From Rhodovulum tesquicola (GTDB lineage: Bacteria; Pseudomonadota; Alphaproteobacteria; Rhodobacterales; Rhodobacteraceae), in assembly GCF_024128855.1 (NCBI RefSeq), contig NZ_JAMYDV010000003.1:62001-126000 (forward strand): DNA of 64,000 nucleotides. The letters are read 5' to 3'. The translations under genes were made by a program, and so were the position numbers. The notes below the pieces were generated by a model. That model was not told the origin of the DNA. It ran no database searches and saw only the letters and a program-made list of their open reading frames with translations. Position 1 is the first letter of the stretch. Every line of letters begins with the position of its first letter. This document shows, in pieces, positions 17,014-26,741 of this stretch.

Positions 17014-17291
17014 GTCCGCTCCTCCCGCCGCGCTGCGGGCGCGACTCGTGTATTCCAAGGTATACATACGCCCAAATATGATTCCGCGAAACATCTTATA
17101 ATCGTTACAACAAGGGACACTCGGTCGCAGGGGCGGCGGGGCTGGAAAACGCGCCGCGGTTGTGGCCAGATCACCGAAGTCGGGGGCCTGACACAAAAGC
17201 TTCAAATGAAAGTTGGAAAAGGCCCACATGAAAACACCTGAGCGGGAGCGTCATCCGCGCCCGCCCCCCTCGGTTCCGAAAGGAGGAGTCG
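17014..17291. promoter_or_regulatory. Divergent control region between the octaheme cytochrome and sqdB
   Basis: 278 bp, distinctly more AT-rich around 17050-17110 than its surroundings. TGTAT (17049-17053) and ATACA (17062-17066) form a short inverted repeat about 40 bp before the cytochrome start. TTATAAT occurs at 17096-17102 on the plus strand without a good -35. The sqdB start has a very strong AAAGGAGGAG ribosome site (17278-17288). No FNR-type TTGAT-N4-ATCAA site was found. Confidence 0.4.
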
Positions 17292-18505
<1,214 letters not shown>

Positions 18506-18509
<4 letters not shown>

Positions 18510-19342
18510 CCGAGGGGCTGCGGCCCGCGGCCCCGGCGCGCGGGCCATTCGCCTATGCCACGCTGGTCACCAACGCGGATTTCGCGTTGGGGGCCAAGGC
18601 GTTGATGCGATCCCTTCAGGCAACGGGGACGCCTGCCGAGATCTGCGTTCTGCATACCGGCGGGGTCGGCGCTGCGGCGCTGGCACCGCTGGCCGATCTG
18701 GGGGCGCGGCTGGTCGAGATCGACCTTTTGCCGACCTCGGACGCGTTCAACGCGGCCCATGCCAAGGACCGCATCCACGGGCTTGCCCCCTTCACCAAGG
18801 GGGAAAAGCCTGCCTTTCACACGCCGCTGGACAATTTCTGCAAGCTGCGGCTCTGGCAGCTCGACTATGAACGGGTGGTGTTCCTGGATGCCGACACGCT
18901 GGTGCTGCGCAATATCGACCGGCTGTTCCATTACCCCGAGTTCTGCGCGGCCCCGAATGTCTATGAAAGCCTGGGCGATTTCCACCGGATGAATTCGGGC
19001 GTCTTCACCGCGCGGCCGAACCCCGAGACCTTTTACCGGATGCTGGCCCGTCTGGATGCGCCCGGCGCGTTCTGGCGGCGCACGGACCAGAGCTTTCTTC
19101 AGGAGTTCTTTCCCGACTGGCACGGGCTGCCGGTCTTCGACAACATGCTGCAATATGTCTGGTTCAACCTGCCCGACCTGTGGTCCTGGGCGGATATCAG
19201 GGTGCTGCATTTCCAGTACGAAAAGCCCTGGCAGGACCATGCCAAGGCCGACCGCCTGCGCCCGCTGATCGAGCTGTGGCGCGCCCATGAGCGGGGCGAG
19301 GACATTCCCGATCCCGCCACCCTGCCCGGCCCTGGCGCATGA
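18506..19342 (+). CDS. sqdD: Sulfolipid glycosyltransferase SqdD (glycogenin-like GT8)
   Basis: 278 residues. The GT8 fold is shown by VTNADFALGAKALMRSL near the N terminus, the metal-binding DAD (D128, D130) in FLDADTLVLRNIDRLF, and FNSGVF-like MNSGVFTARP. In Rhodobacter sphaeroides sqdD lies with sqdB and sqdC and is needed for SQDG assembly. Start GTG at 18506 overlaps the sqdB stop, and the 3' end overlaps sqdC by ATGA. It acts at the cytoplasmic face of the inner membrane. Confidence 0.88.
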
Positions 19343-20208
19343 GCCTGGCCGTCACCGGCGCGACGGGGCTGGTCGGGCGCTTCTTCGTGGAGGAGGCGCT
19401 GGCGGCGGGCGAGGCGGTCACCGTGCTGACCCGCACCCCGCCTGCGCCCGGCTTCTTTTCCGGCCCGGTCGCGCATCTGGCCTATGAACTGGGCGACCGG
19501 CCCGATCTTGCGGGGATCGAGGCGGTGATCCATTGCGCCTTTGCCCATGTGCCGGGGCGCTATCGCGGCGGCGAGGGGGACGACCCCGAGGGGTTCGTCG
19601 CGGCCAACCTGGCGGGATCGGTCGCGCTGTTCCAGGCGGCGCGGGCCTCGGGCGTGCGGCATCTGCTGTTCCTGTCGAGCCGGGCGGTGCATGGCGGCTG
19701 GCCTGCGGGGGCGGACCTGACCGATGATCTGGGCGCCAAGCCCGACACGCTTTACGGCGTGGTCAAGGCGCGCGCCGAGGACGCGCTGTTCGCGATGGCC
19801 GGTCCCGGCTTCGTGCCGGTTTCGCTGCGCGCGACGGGGGTCTATGGGCCGCCGGGACCGGGACAGCGGCACAAATGGGCGGATCTCTTCGACGATTTCC
19901 GCGCGGGCCGCCCCATCGCGCCGCGCCGGGGCACCGAACTGCACGGCGCGGATCTGGCCGCCGCGGCGCGGCTGATCCGGACGGCCCCGGCGGGGATGGT
20001 GGCGGGGCGGGCGGTAAACCTGTCGGACATCCTGCTGGATCGGCGCGACCTGCTGGCGCTGCTGGCCGAGGCCGAGGGGATCGGCCATCCGCTGCCGCCG
20101 GAAAGCGAGGCGCCGCTTGCCGTGCTGCGCTGGGACCGGGCGCGGATGCTGGGCTGGCGGCCAGGCGGGATGGCGCGGTTGCGGGCCACATTGCCCGCCC
20201 TGCCGTGA
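19339..20208 (+). CDS. sqdC: NAD(P)-dependent epimerase/reductase, SqdC-like
   Basis: 289 residues of extended SDR type with GATGLVGRF (7-15), a conserved LSSRAVHGG and the YGVVK pair (catalytic Tyr-Lys). Position as third gene of the sqdB-sqdD cluster matches the R. sphaeroides order, where sqdC influences SQDG versus sulfoquinovosyl-dihydroxyacetone levels. The symbol rests on context plus fold, so it is less certain than sqdB. It converges with the broken Hint gene. Confidence 0.8.
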   Translation: MSLAVTGATGLVGRFFVEEALAAGEAVTVLTRTPPAPGFFSGPVAHLAYELGDRPDLAGIEAVIHCAFAHVPGRYRGGEGDDPEGFVAANLAGSVALFQAARASGVRHLLFLSSRAVHGGWPAGADLTDDLGAKPDTLYGVVKARAEDALFAMAGPGFVPVSLRATGVYGPPGPGQRHKWADLFDDFRAGRPIAPRRGTELHGADLAAAARLIRTAPAGMVAGRAVNLSDILLDRRDLLALLAEAEGIGHPLPPESEAPLAVLRWDRARMLGWRPGGMARLRATLPALP

Positions 20209-20224
20209 CGGCGCGGGGTCCGGC

Positions 20225-21284
20225 TCAGGCCCGCATGGTCCGGAGCGCGCCGGTCTCGTCGGTGAGCATGTCCATGTCCGGGCTGCCGGGGCGCAGCGGG
20301 GCAAGCCCCGCCTTGCGGCGCCAGGCATTCGGGCCGAGCACCGGGCGGGCCATGTCGAACGGTCCCGACGCAAGCCGCGGGCAGAGCGCCAGAAGCTGTG
20401 CGCGGGTGGCGGGGGCAAGGGTTTTCCACGCCTCGGGGCCAGGATTGAAGCTTTCGGCGCGAAGGCCTTCGGCGAACAGGATTTCGTGGCGGTCCATCAG
20501 CAGATGCTAATAGCGCACCGCCCCGCCGCTGCGCAGCCGCACGCCGGGCTGGCCGAGGAAGGCCTTGGCTGCCACCAGCACCTCCTGCCCCGCGCTGTCG
20601 ACGGCCATGCGGTGCTGTTGCGATACCGCCAGCGGCCTGCCGGACTGCCCCTCGGGGTCGAAGATCACCGGGGCGGCCGGACCCTGCGCCTGGACGCGCC
20701 GCCCGAGGATCCAGCGCAGCGGCTGAAGCCCGTGATCGGCGGTCACCAGACGGCAGCCGGGACGCAGGGTTTCCACCGGCACCTCGCCCGCCGCGGTCAG
20801 CAGATGCGTTCCTGCGGCGAAGCAGACGTAAAGGCCGGTATAGGCGATCGTGGGGGTGTTGCTGGAGATCGAGAGCACATTGTAGGTGACGCCCGACAGC
20901 AATTGCTTGTTCGAGGCGACGCCCTCGATATTGTTGCCGATCTTGACGCCGTAGACGATGATGTCGTCCGCCGCCGATCCGCCCTGGGGGCGCACGATGT
21001 AGGCATAGTCGGGCTTGATCGCCGTGCCGGCCGTGTGGCCTGCTGCCGGTTTCGTGGACAGCAGGTTAAGCTAGCATAGCGCTGGTCAGCACCTGGCTGG
21101 AGGCGTCGTTATCGTTGAAATTGCTGTCGTTGTCGGTGACCTCGATCGGTTTGGCCGTCGCGTCGGCGGCGATCCGGAACGAGGAGGAGCCGACGGCCCC
21201 GCCATTGGCGTCCATCGTGTTCGGAAAGACATCCGGGCCGAAGGAGGTGATATCGGCCCTCTGCCAAAGGTAGAGCGTCGCCAT
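20225..21284 (-). pseudogene. Hint-domain (hedgehog/intein-type) protein gene, broken by a frameshift and an amber codon
   Basis: Three pieces align end to end as one Rhodobacterales Hint protein. The N-terminal beta domain (21284-21066, MATLYLWQRADITSFGPDVF...) ends prematurely. The next piece continues one base out of frame (LNLLSTKPAAG...KPDYAYIVRPQGG) through the Hint core (CFAAGTHLLTAAGEVPVETL, IFDPEGQS, SQQHRM) to TAG at 20507-20509. Past this in-frame TAG the same frame resumes HLLMDRHEILFAEGLRAESF, the usual C-terminal end of these proteins, to 20225. Two independent lesions argue for decay, not annotation error. Confidence 0.82.
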
Positions 21285-21434
21285 CCGTGAGCCTTCCCGT
21301 TCCCCTGCCGACCGCCTGTCCGGACCAATATGGTCAAATATTGGGCGATCAGGGTTTCGGCGGGGTTAACCGCAGGCAGCAGCGCCCAAGCCCCGGCGGA
21401 ACCGGGGCGCAAACCGGGCCGGACTGCGTCGCGC

Positions 21435-21764
21435 CTAGTGCGAGATCATCCAGGGCCGCTTGGCCGGGAAGCTTTTCGATCCGTCCGGGCGGTGCAGCGT
21501 GCCGCTGTTCTTCTTGGCCCCGCCCGAACAGCAGCCGCAGCCCGGCCCGTGGCCCGAACGTTTGGGTTCGTGCCTTGCGCGCTCGTTGGTCTCATGCGCC
21601 TTGCGGGTGGCGGCGCCGACGATGGCCAGCTTGGGCGGTGTGAAGATCGCGCGCGCCGCGGTCCCGCCGCATTCGGGACAGGCGGTGGGCTTGTCGTAAT
21701 CGGCCATGGCGGCAAAGCCGGTGAAGGGGCCGCAATCGGCGCAGCAGTAATCGTAATAGGGCAT
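21435..21764 (-). CDS. FmdB-family zinc-ribbon protein
   Basis: 109 residues. An FmdB-type N-terminal ribbon MPYYDYCCADCGPF...ACPECGG with CxxC pairs (C8/C11, C29/C32) is followed by a basic linker and a Cys cluster (GCGCC, about 75) and a C-terminal SKSFPAKRPWMISH. FmdB was named for its place in the Methylophilus formamidase operon; a regulatory role was proposed but the mechanism is unproven. Here it is the last gene after fmdA, in the same order. The extra GCGCC cluster is unusual compared with short FmdB ribbons. Confidence 0.82.
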   Translation of the reverse strand: MPYYDYCCADCGPFTGFAAMADYDKPTACPECGGTAARAIFTPPKLAIVGAATRKAHETNERARHEPKRSGHGPGCGCCSGGAKKNSGTLHRPDGSKSFPAKRPWMISH

Positions 21765-21785
21765 CTCTCTCTCCCGCGGGGAACG

Positions 21786-21811
21786 GGGGCCGCGACGCGC
21801 GCCGCGGCCCC
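21786..21811 (-). promoter_or_regulatory. Intercistronic hairpin between fmdA and the FmdB-like gene
   Basis: GGGGCCGCG/CGCGGCCCC (9-bp stem, 8-nt loop) occupies most of the 55-bp gap. No T-tract follows on the minus strand, so it is more likely an mRNA-stability or attenuation hairpin than a full terminator. Confidence 0.45.
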
Positions 21812-21819
21812 GGGCCATG

Positions 21820-23049
21820 TCACAGATCGGGCGCCAGCGGCACGTCCACCGAGCCGTCGAGATATTTCGTCGGCCCCGCGCTGCCCGGCTTGATGTCGAA
21901 ATCGAAGATGTCGGTCGGCAGCCAGAGCGTGGCGCAGGCATTGGGAATGTCCACCACGCCCGAGATATGCCCCTGCACCGGCGCGGTGCCGAGGATCGCG
22001 TAGGCCTGCGCGCCGGTATAGCCGAATTTCTTGAGGTATTCGATGGCGTTGAGGCAGGCCTGGCGATAGGCGATGTGAACGTCGAGGTAATGCTGCTTGC
22101 CCTGCTCGTCGACCGAGATCCCCTCGAAGATCAGGTAGTCGTCATATTTCGGCGTGATGGGCGACGGCTTGAAGATCGGGTTCTTGATCCCGTATTTCGC
22201 CACGCCGTCCTTGATGAGATCGACCTTCAGATGCAGCCAGCCCGCCATCTCGATGGCGCCGCAGAAGGTGATCTCGCCATCGCCCTGGCTGAAATGCAAA
22301 TCGCCCATCGAAAGGCCCGCGCCGTCGACATAGACGGGGAAGTAGATCTTGCAGCCGCGGCTGAGATCCTTGATGTCGCAATTCCCGCCATGTTCGCGCG
22401 GGGGCACGGTGCGGGCGCCTTCGGCGGCGGCCTTGTCGCGGGCCTCGCCCTTCAGCTTGCCCATATGAGCCGACTGGGTGTTGGGCAGCGCGGCCAGGGG
22501 CGGCACGCGGTCCGGGTCGGTGTCGACCAGCGCCTTTTCGCGGGCATTCCACATGTCCAGCATCTTGCGGTCGGGCAGGCAGCCGATCAGGCCCGGATGG
22601 ATCAGCCCTGCATATTTCACCCCCGGCACATGGCGGGACGAGGTGAACATGCCGTGGAAATCCCAGATGGACTTCTGCGCCTCGGGGAAATGCTCGGTCA
22701 GGAAGCCGCCGCCGTTCTTCTTGGAGAAGAAGCCGTTGAAGCCCCAGAGCATCTCGTCCTTGGCGCCGATATCGAGGATCTCGACCACAAGCAGGTCGCC
22801 CGGTGCGGCGCCCTTCACGCCGATGGGGCCGGACAGGTAATGCACCTGTTCGAGTTCCACGTCGCGCACATCGGCCGCGTCATCGTTGTTGGCGATCTGG
22901 CCGCCGGTCCAGTCATAGGTCTCGATCTTGAAATCGTCGCCGGGTTCGACCCAGACGGCGATGGGGATGTCGGGATGCCAGCGGTTGTGCACGCACTCGT
23001 TCGTGTGCGGGCTTTCGCCGAGATTCACCGAGATGAGGGTGTCTGCCAT
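21820..23049 (-). CDS. fmdA: Formamidase (acetamidase/formamidase family)
   Basis: 409 residues, full-length FmdA/AmdA-type amidase, hydrolysing formamide or short aliphatic amides to ammonium and the acid in the cytoplasm. Hallmarks are SPHTNECVHNRWHPD near the N terminus, GDLLVVEILDIG, HPGLIGCLPD, EHGGNCDIKDLSRGCKI and YFPVYVDGAGLSMGDLHFSQGDGE (given here in parts). It sits directly downstream of a Urt-type ABC importer. Imported amide would thus be hydrolysed for nitrogen; no urease gene is present in the window. ATG 23049 follows a GAGAGGA ribosome site. Confidence 0.95.
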   Translation of the reverse strand: MADTLISVNLGESPHTNECVHNRWHPDIPIAVWVEPGDDFKIETYDWTGGQIANNDDAADVRDVELEQVHYLSGPIGVKGAAPGDLLVVEILDIGAKDEMLWGFNGFFSKKNGGGFLTEHFPEAQKSIWDFHGMFTSSRHVPGVKYAGLIHPGLIGCLPDRKMLDMWNAREKALVDTDPDRVPPLAALPNTQSAHMGKLKGEARDKAAAEGARTVPPREHGGNCDIKDLSRGCKIYFPVYVDGAGLSMGDLHFSQGDGEITFCGAIEMAGWLHLKVDLIKDGVAKYGIKNPIFKPSPITPKYDDYLIFEGISVDEQGKQHYLDVHIAYRQACLNAIEYLKKFGYTGAQAYAILGTAPVQGHISGVVDIPNACATLWLPTDIFDFDIKPGSAGPTKYLDGSVDVPLAPDL

Positions 23050-23083
23050 GGCGTTGTCCTCTCTTGCTGCCAGGGTTGAAGGT

Positions 23084-23773
23084 TCAGACGGACAGGAATT
23101 TCGAGACCTTGGCCTCGTCGATCCCGTCGCGCGGGCTGTCATGGACGAAGCGGCCGTTCTCGATCACCATCACGCGGTCGGCCACGTCGAGGGCGAAACT
23201 GAGCACCTGTTCCGAGACGACGATGGACAGGCCGCGCTGGTCGCGGATGCGGCGCAGGGTGCGGGCCATGTCGCGGATGATGTTGGGCTGGATGCCCTCG
23301 GTCGGCTCATCGAGCAGAAGCACCTTGGGGTCGGAGGCCAGTGCCCGGGCGATGGCAAGCTGCTGCTGCTGGCCGCCCGACAGGTTGCCGCCGCGGCGGG
23401 ACTTCATCTCCAGAAGCACCGGAAACAATTCGTAGATATCGCCCGGCACCTCCTTCTTGCCGGTGACGGTCAGGCCGGTTTCGACGTTTTCCTGCACCGT
23501 CATGGCGGAAAAGATCATCCGCCCCTGCGGCACATAGGCGATGCCGCTGGCCACCCGCTGGTGGGATTTCAGCCCGGTGACCTCGGCCTCGCCCACGCGG
23601 ACGGTGCCGCCCGTGGCGGGCACGATGCCCATCAGCGTCTTCATCAACGTGGTCTTGCCCATGCCGTTGCGGCCCATGATCGCGACGATCTCGCCCGGCG
23701 CGACGTTCAGGTGCAGCCCGTGCAGGATTTCCGATTGCCCGTAGGCGGCGTGCAGGTCGGTGACGTTCAGCAT
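23084..23773 (-). CDS. urtE: Urea/short-chain amide ABC transporter, ATP-binding protein UrtE-type
   Basis: 229 residues of LivF/UrtE class. Walker A GRNGMGKTT, signature LSGGQQQQLAIARAL, Walker B VLLLDEPTEG and IVVSEQ for the H-loop region are present. EGIQPNIIRDM is typical of UrtE. ATG 23773 is chosen for the GGAGG site at 23780-23784. It is the fifth transporter gene in order A-B-C-D-E and is followed by fmdA. The substrate could be urea or amides (the Methylophilus Fmd system), and the formamidase neighbour favours amides. Confidence 0.92.
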   Translation of the reverse strand: MLNVTDLHAAYGQSEILHGLHLNVAPGEIVAIMGRNGMGKTTLMKTLMGIVPATGGTVRVGEAEVTGLKSHQRVASGIAYVPQGRMIFSAMTVQENVETGLTVTGKKEVPGDIYELFPVLLEMKSRRGGNLSGGQQQQLAIARALASDPKVLLLDEPTEGIQPNIIRDMARTLRRIRDQRGLSIVVSEQVLSFALDVADRVMVIENGRFVHDSPRDGIDEAKVSKFLSV

Positions 23774-23784
23774 GTCGCGCCTCC

Positions 23785-24534
23785 TCAATGGCCCAGATAG
23801 ACTTCGATGACCTTGGGATCGTTCTTGACCTTGTCCATCTTGCCCTCGGACAGGGTCTTGCCCTGGTGCAGGACGGTGACGCGGGTCGCGATGTCCTCGA
23901 CAAAGCCCATGTCATGCTCGATCACGATCACCGAGCGGTGGTCGATGATGCGGTTCAGAAGCTCGGCGGTCTTCTTGCGCTCGGCCACCGACATGCCGGC
24001 CACGGGCTCGTCCAGCATCAGCAGTTCGGGGTCCTGGATCAGCAGCATCCCGATTTCCAGCCACTGCTTCTGGCCGTGGCTGAGGAAGGCGGCCTTTTCG
24101 TCCAGCAGATCGGCCAGGAAGATCGTCTCGGCAATCTCCTGGATGCGGTCCTTGACCTCGGCATCGCGGCGGAAGAACAGCGAGCCGAAGACGCCATGCC
24201 CGCGCGGGAAGCTGAGTTCGAGATTCTCGAAGACGCTGAGATCCTCGTAGACCGAGGGAGTCTGGAACTTGCGGCCCACGCCAGCCAGAACGATCTGGTC
24301 CTCGCGCATGCTCAGAAGCTCCTGGTCCTTGAACCGGACCGAGCCGGAGGTGGCGCGGGTCCGCCCGCAGATCAGGTCGAGCACGGTGGTCTTGCCCGCC
24401 CCGTTCGGCCCGATCATCACCCGGCATTCGTTGGGTTCGACATAGAAGGTCAGCCCGTCCACCGCCTTGAACCCGTCGAAGGAGACCGTCAGATCCTCGA
24501 CAGACAGGACGAAACTGGTCTGATGAATTGACAT
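23785..24534 (-). CDS. urtD: Urea/short-chain amide ABC transporter, ATP-binding protein UrtD-type
   Basis: 249 residues of LivG/UrtD class. Walker A GPNGAGKTT, the divergent signature LSHGQKQWLEIGM characteristic of UrtD, Walker B LLMLDEPVAGM and H-loop VIEHDMGFV are all present. It pairs with UrtE to energise import through UrtB/UrtC. There are 11 bp between this stop and the urtE ATG, so it is in one operon. Confidence 0.93.
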   Translation of the reverse strand: MSIHQTSFVLSVEDLTVSFDGFKAVDGLTFYVEPNECRVMIGPNGAGKTTVLDLICGRTRATSGSVRFKDQELLSMREDQIVLAGVGRKFQTPSVYEDLSVFENLELSFPRGHGVFGSLFFRRDAEVKDRIQEIAETIFLADLLDEKAAFLSHGQKQWLEIGMLLIQDPELLMLDEPVAGMSVAERKKTAELLNRIIDHRSVIVIEHDMGFVEDIATRVTVLHQGKTLSEGKMDKVKNDPKVIEVYLGH

Positions 24535-24543
24535 GGGATCACC

Positions 24544-25725
24544 TCACTCGGCTGCGGCCTTGGCCGCCGGGCTGTCCGGGGCCGATGCGGAATTGGCGGG
24601 GAAGGGCGCGGCGGGGGGCCTGGCCCCTGCCCCGCGACCGGCGAACAGCTTGCGCAGGCGCGGCATGACCTGTTCGGACCAGAGCCCGGCAAGGCCGTTC
24701 GGAAAGAACATCACGACCGCGATGAACAGCGCGCCGAGGCCCAGGAGCCAGAGCTCGGGGAAGCTTTCCGAAAGCGTGGTCTTGGCCCAGTTGACCAGAA
24801 GCGTACCATAGACCGCGCCCAGGATCGACAGGCGCCCCCCCACGGCGGCGAAGATCACCATCTCGATCGAGGGCACGATGCCGACCAGCGTGGGCGACAT
24901 GAAGCCGACCTGAAGGGTGAACATCGCGCCGCCGATGCCCGCGAAGGCCGCGCCCAGGCAGAAGACGAAGATCTTGAAGCTGGCCACGTCATAGCCCGAG
25001 AAGCGCACCCGGTCCTCCTGGTCGCGCATGGCGATCAGCAGGCGGCCCAGTTTCGAGCGGCGGACATATTGCGCGGCAAAGAGGCAGGCGAACAGCAGCA
25101 CCGCGTTGACGAAGTAGAGGATTTCCTTGGCCTCGTCGGTGCGGATGTCCCAGCCCTTGAGCGTGCGCAGGTCGGTGATGCCGTTGACCCCGCCGGTAAA
25201 GCCCTGCTGGCCGATGATGAGGATCGTCAGGATCGCGGCGATGGCCTGGGTGATGATCGCGAAATAGACCCCCCCCACCCGGCGGCGGAACATCGCGACC
25301 CCGATGATGAAGGCGAAGGCCACCGGCACGATCACCACCGCGATCAGGCTGAAGGCGAGCGAGTTGAACGGCTCCCACCACCAGGGCAGCGCGGTGATCT
25401 GGTTCCAGTCCATGAAGTCGGGGATGCCCGGCGTGGACTGGATCGCGGTCGCCTCGGGGGTCGAGGCCTCGAGTTTCAGGAACATCGCCATGGCATAGCC
25501 GCCCAGCCCGAAGAACACCCCCTGCCCGAGGCTGAGGATGCCCCCCGCCCCCCAGCAGAGGACGAGGCCTATGGCGACGAAGGCATAGGTGAGATACTTG
25601 CCGAAGAGGTTGAGCCGGAAGCTGTCCAGCGCCAGCGGCAGGATGAGGAAGATCACCGCGGCAAGGAGGCCGAAATAGATCGCCTCTTCGCGGGTCAGGA
25701 AGCGGGTCTTGCGGTCGATTTGCAT
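24544..25725 (-). CDS. urtC: Urea/short-chain amide ABC transporter, permease UrtC-type
   Basis: 393 residues, LivM-like permease with about ten hydrophobic helices (first at FGLLAAVIFLILPLAL, about 18-33). The EAA-like cytoplasmic segment IAMRDQEDRVRFSGYDV contacts the ATPases. A proline/alanine-rich C-terminal tail of about 40 residues (GARPPAAPFPANSASAPDSP) extends past the last helix. FMDWNQITALPWWWEPF is typical of the UrtC extracytoplasmic loop. It sits 10 bp from urtB. Confidence 0.93.
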   Translation of the reverse strand: MQIDRKTRFLTREEAIYFGLLAAVIFLILPLALDSFRLNLFGKYLTYAFVAIGLVLCWGAGGILSLGQGVFFGLGGYAMAMFLKLEASTPEATAIQSTPGIPDFMDWNQITALPWWWEPFNSLAFSLIAVVIVPVAFAFIIGVAMFRRRVGGVYFAIITQAIAAILTILIIGQQGFTGGVNGITDLRTLKGWDIRTDEAKEILYFVNAVLLFACLFAAQYVRRSKLGRLLIAMRDQEDRVRFSGYDVASFKIFVFCLGAAFAGIGGAMFTLQVGFMSPTLVGIVPSIEMVIFAAVGGRLSILGAVYGTLLVNWAKTTLSESFPELWLLGLGALFIAVVMFFPNGLAGLWSEQVMPRLRKLFAGRGAGARPPAAPFPANSASAPDSPAAKAAAE

Positions 25726-25735
25726 GGGTCTTCCC

Positions 25736-26662
25736 TCACTTGCGGAGTTTCAGGGCGAACAGGCCCTGCGGGCGCAGCATCAGGATGCCGACGACCACCA
25801 GAAGCGTGATGACCTTGGCCATCGAGCCCGAGAGGAAGAATTCGAGGACGGATTGCGCCTGGCTGATCGTGAAGGCCGAGGCGATCGTGCCCAGAATGCT
25901 GCCCGCGCCGCCGAAGACGACCACGAGGAAGGTATCGACGATGTAAAGCTGTCCCGAGGTCGGCCCGGTCGAACCGATCATCGTGAAGGCCGAGCCCGCC
26001 ACGCCCGCGATGCCGCAGCCGATGCCGAAGGTCAGCCGGTCGGTGCGTTCGGTGTTGATGCCGACCGCACCCGCCATCACCCGGTTCTGGTTGATCGCAC
26101 GCACCTGCTGGCCCCAGCGCGAGCGGAACATCAGCAGATAGATCGCCACCGAGATCCCCAACGCCAGCGCCATCACGAACAGCCCGTTGATCGGCACCTC
26201 GATCATGTCGGTCAGCGGCAGCGAGCCCATCATCCAGTCCGGGATCGTGACGCCAACCTCGCGCGCGCCAAAGACCGAGCGGTAGATCTGCTGAAGGATC
26301 AGGCTCAGCCCCCAGGTCGCCAGGAGCGTGTCGAGCGGGCGGCGGTATAGATGGCGTATCAGCCCCCATTCCACCAGCATGCCCAGCGCCCCCGAGGCGA
26401 GGAAGGCCAGCGCCATCGCGACGAAGAAATAGAACGAGAACAGCGCCGGCATGTAGTCGGCGAAGGCATGCGAGACCAGGTATGTCACATAGGCGCCGAG
26501 GATCATGAATTCCCCATGCGCCATGTTGATCACGCCCATCTGGCCGAAGATGATCGCCAGACCCAGCGCCATCAGCACGAAGACCGAAAAGAGTATCAGA
26601 CCGGCGAAGCCCTGCATCGCGAAGATCGCGGTAAGCTCGCCCGCGGAATATCCGGCAAACAT
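25736..26662 (-). CDS. urtB: Urea/short-chain amide ABC transporter, permease UrtB-type
   Basis: 308 residues, LivH-like permease with about eight helices. MGVINMAHGEFMILGAYVTY and INQNRVMAGAVGINTERTDR (EAA-like loop) are strongly conserved in UrtB. It lacks the long periplasmic N-terminal domain of some UrtB proteins, as do amide-type transporters. ATG 26662 (MFAGYSAGELTAIF) is chosen; further upstream the frame runs through the intergenic hairpin and into urtA. Confidence 0.93.
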   Translation of the reverse strand: MFAGYSAGELTAIFAMQGFAGLILFSVFVLMALGLAIIFGQMGVINMAHGEFMILGAYVTYLVSHAFADYMPALFSFYFFVAMALAFLASGALGMLVEWGLIRHLYRRPLDTLLATWGLSLILQQIYRSVFGAREVGVTIPDWMMGSLPLTDMIEVPINGLFVMALALGISVAIYLLMFRSRWGQQVRAINQNRVMAGAVGINTERTDRLTFGIGCGIAGVAGSAFTMIGSTGPTSGQLYIVDTFLVVVFGGAGSILGTIASAFTISQAQSVLEFFLSGSMAKVITLLVVVGILMLRPQGLFALKLRK

Positions 26663-26696
26663 CGGAAGTCCTCCAGACAGGGGAAGGTAAGGGAAA

Positions 26697-26731
26697 CGCG
26701 GCCCGGCCGGAGGGAACCTGGCCGGGCCGCG
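26697..26731 (-). promoter_or_regulatory. Perfect 12-bp hairpin downstream of urtA
   Basis: CGCGGCCCGGCC (26697-26708) and GGCCGGGCCGCG (26720-26731) form a perfect stem with an 11-nt loop in the 79-bp urtA-urtB gap. On the minus strand it is followed by TTTCCCTTACC. Such hairpins after binding-protein genes often partially terminate transcription or protect the 3' end, giving more binding protein than permease. Confidence 0.65.
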
Positions 26732-26741
26732 CGGCTGCCGC

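Noticed and set aside
17014-17291. FNR box controlling the octaheme cytochrome
   Set aside because: No TTGAT-N4-ATCAA match was found; only a short TGTAT/ATACA dyad is present.
20507-20509. TAG in the Hint gene as genuine amber recoding
   Set aside because: A second, unrelated frameshift in the same gene makes simple decay more likely; no selenocysteine or pyrrolysine hallmark is visible.
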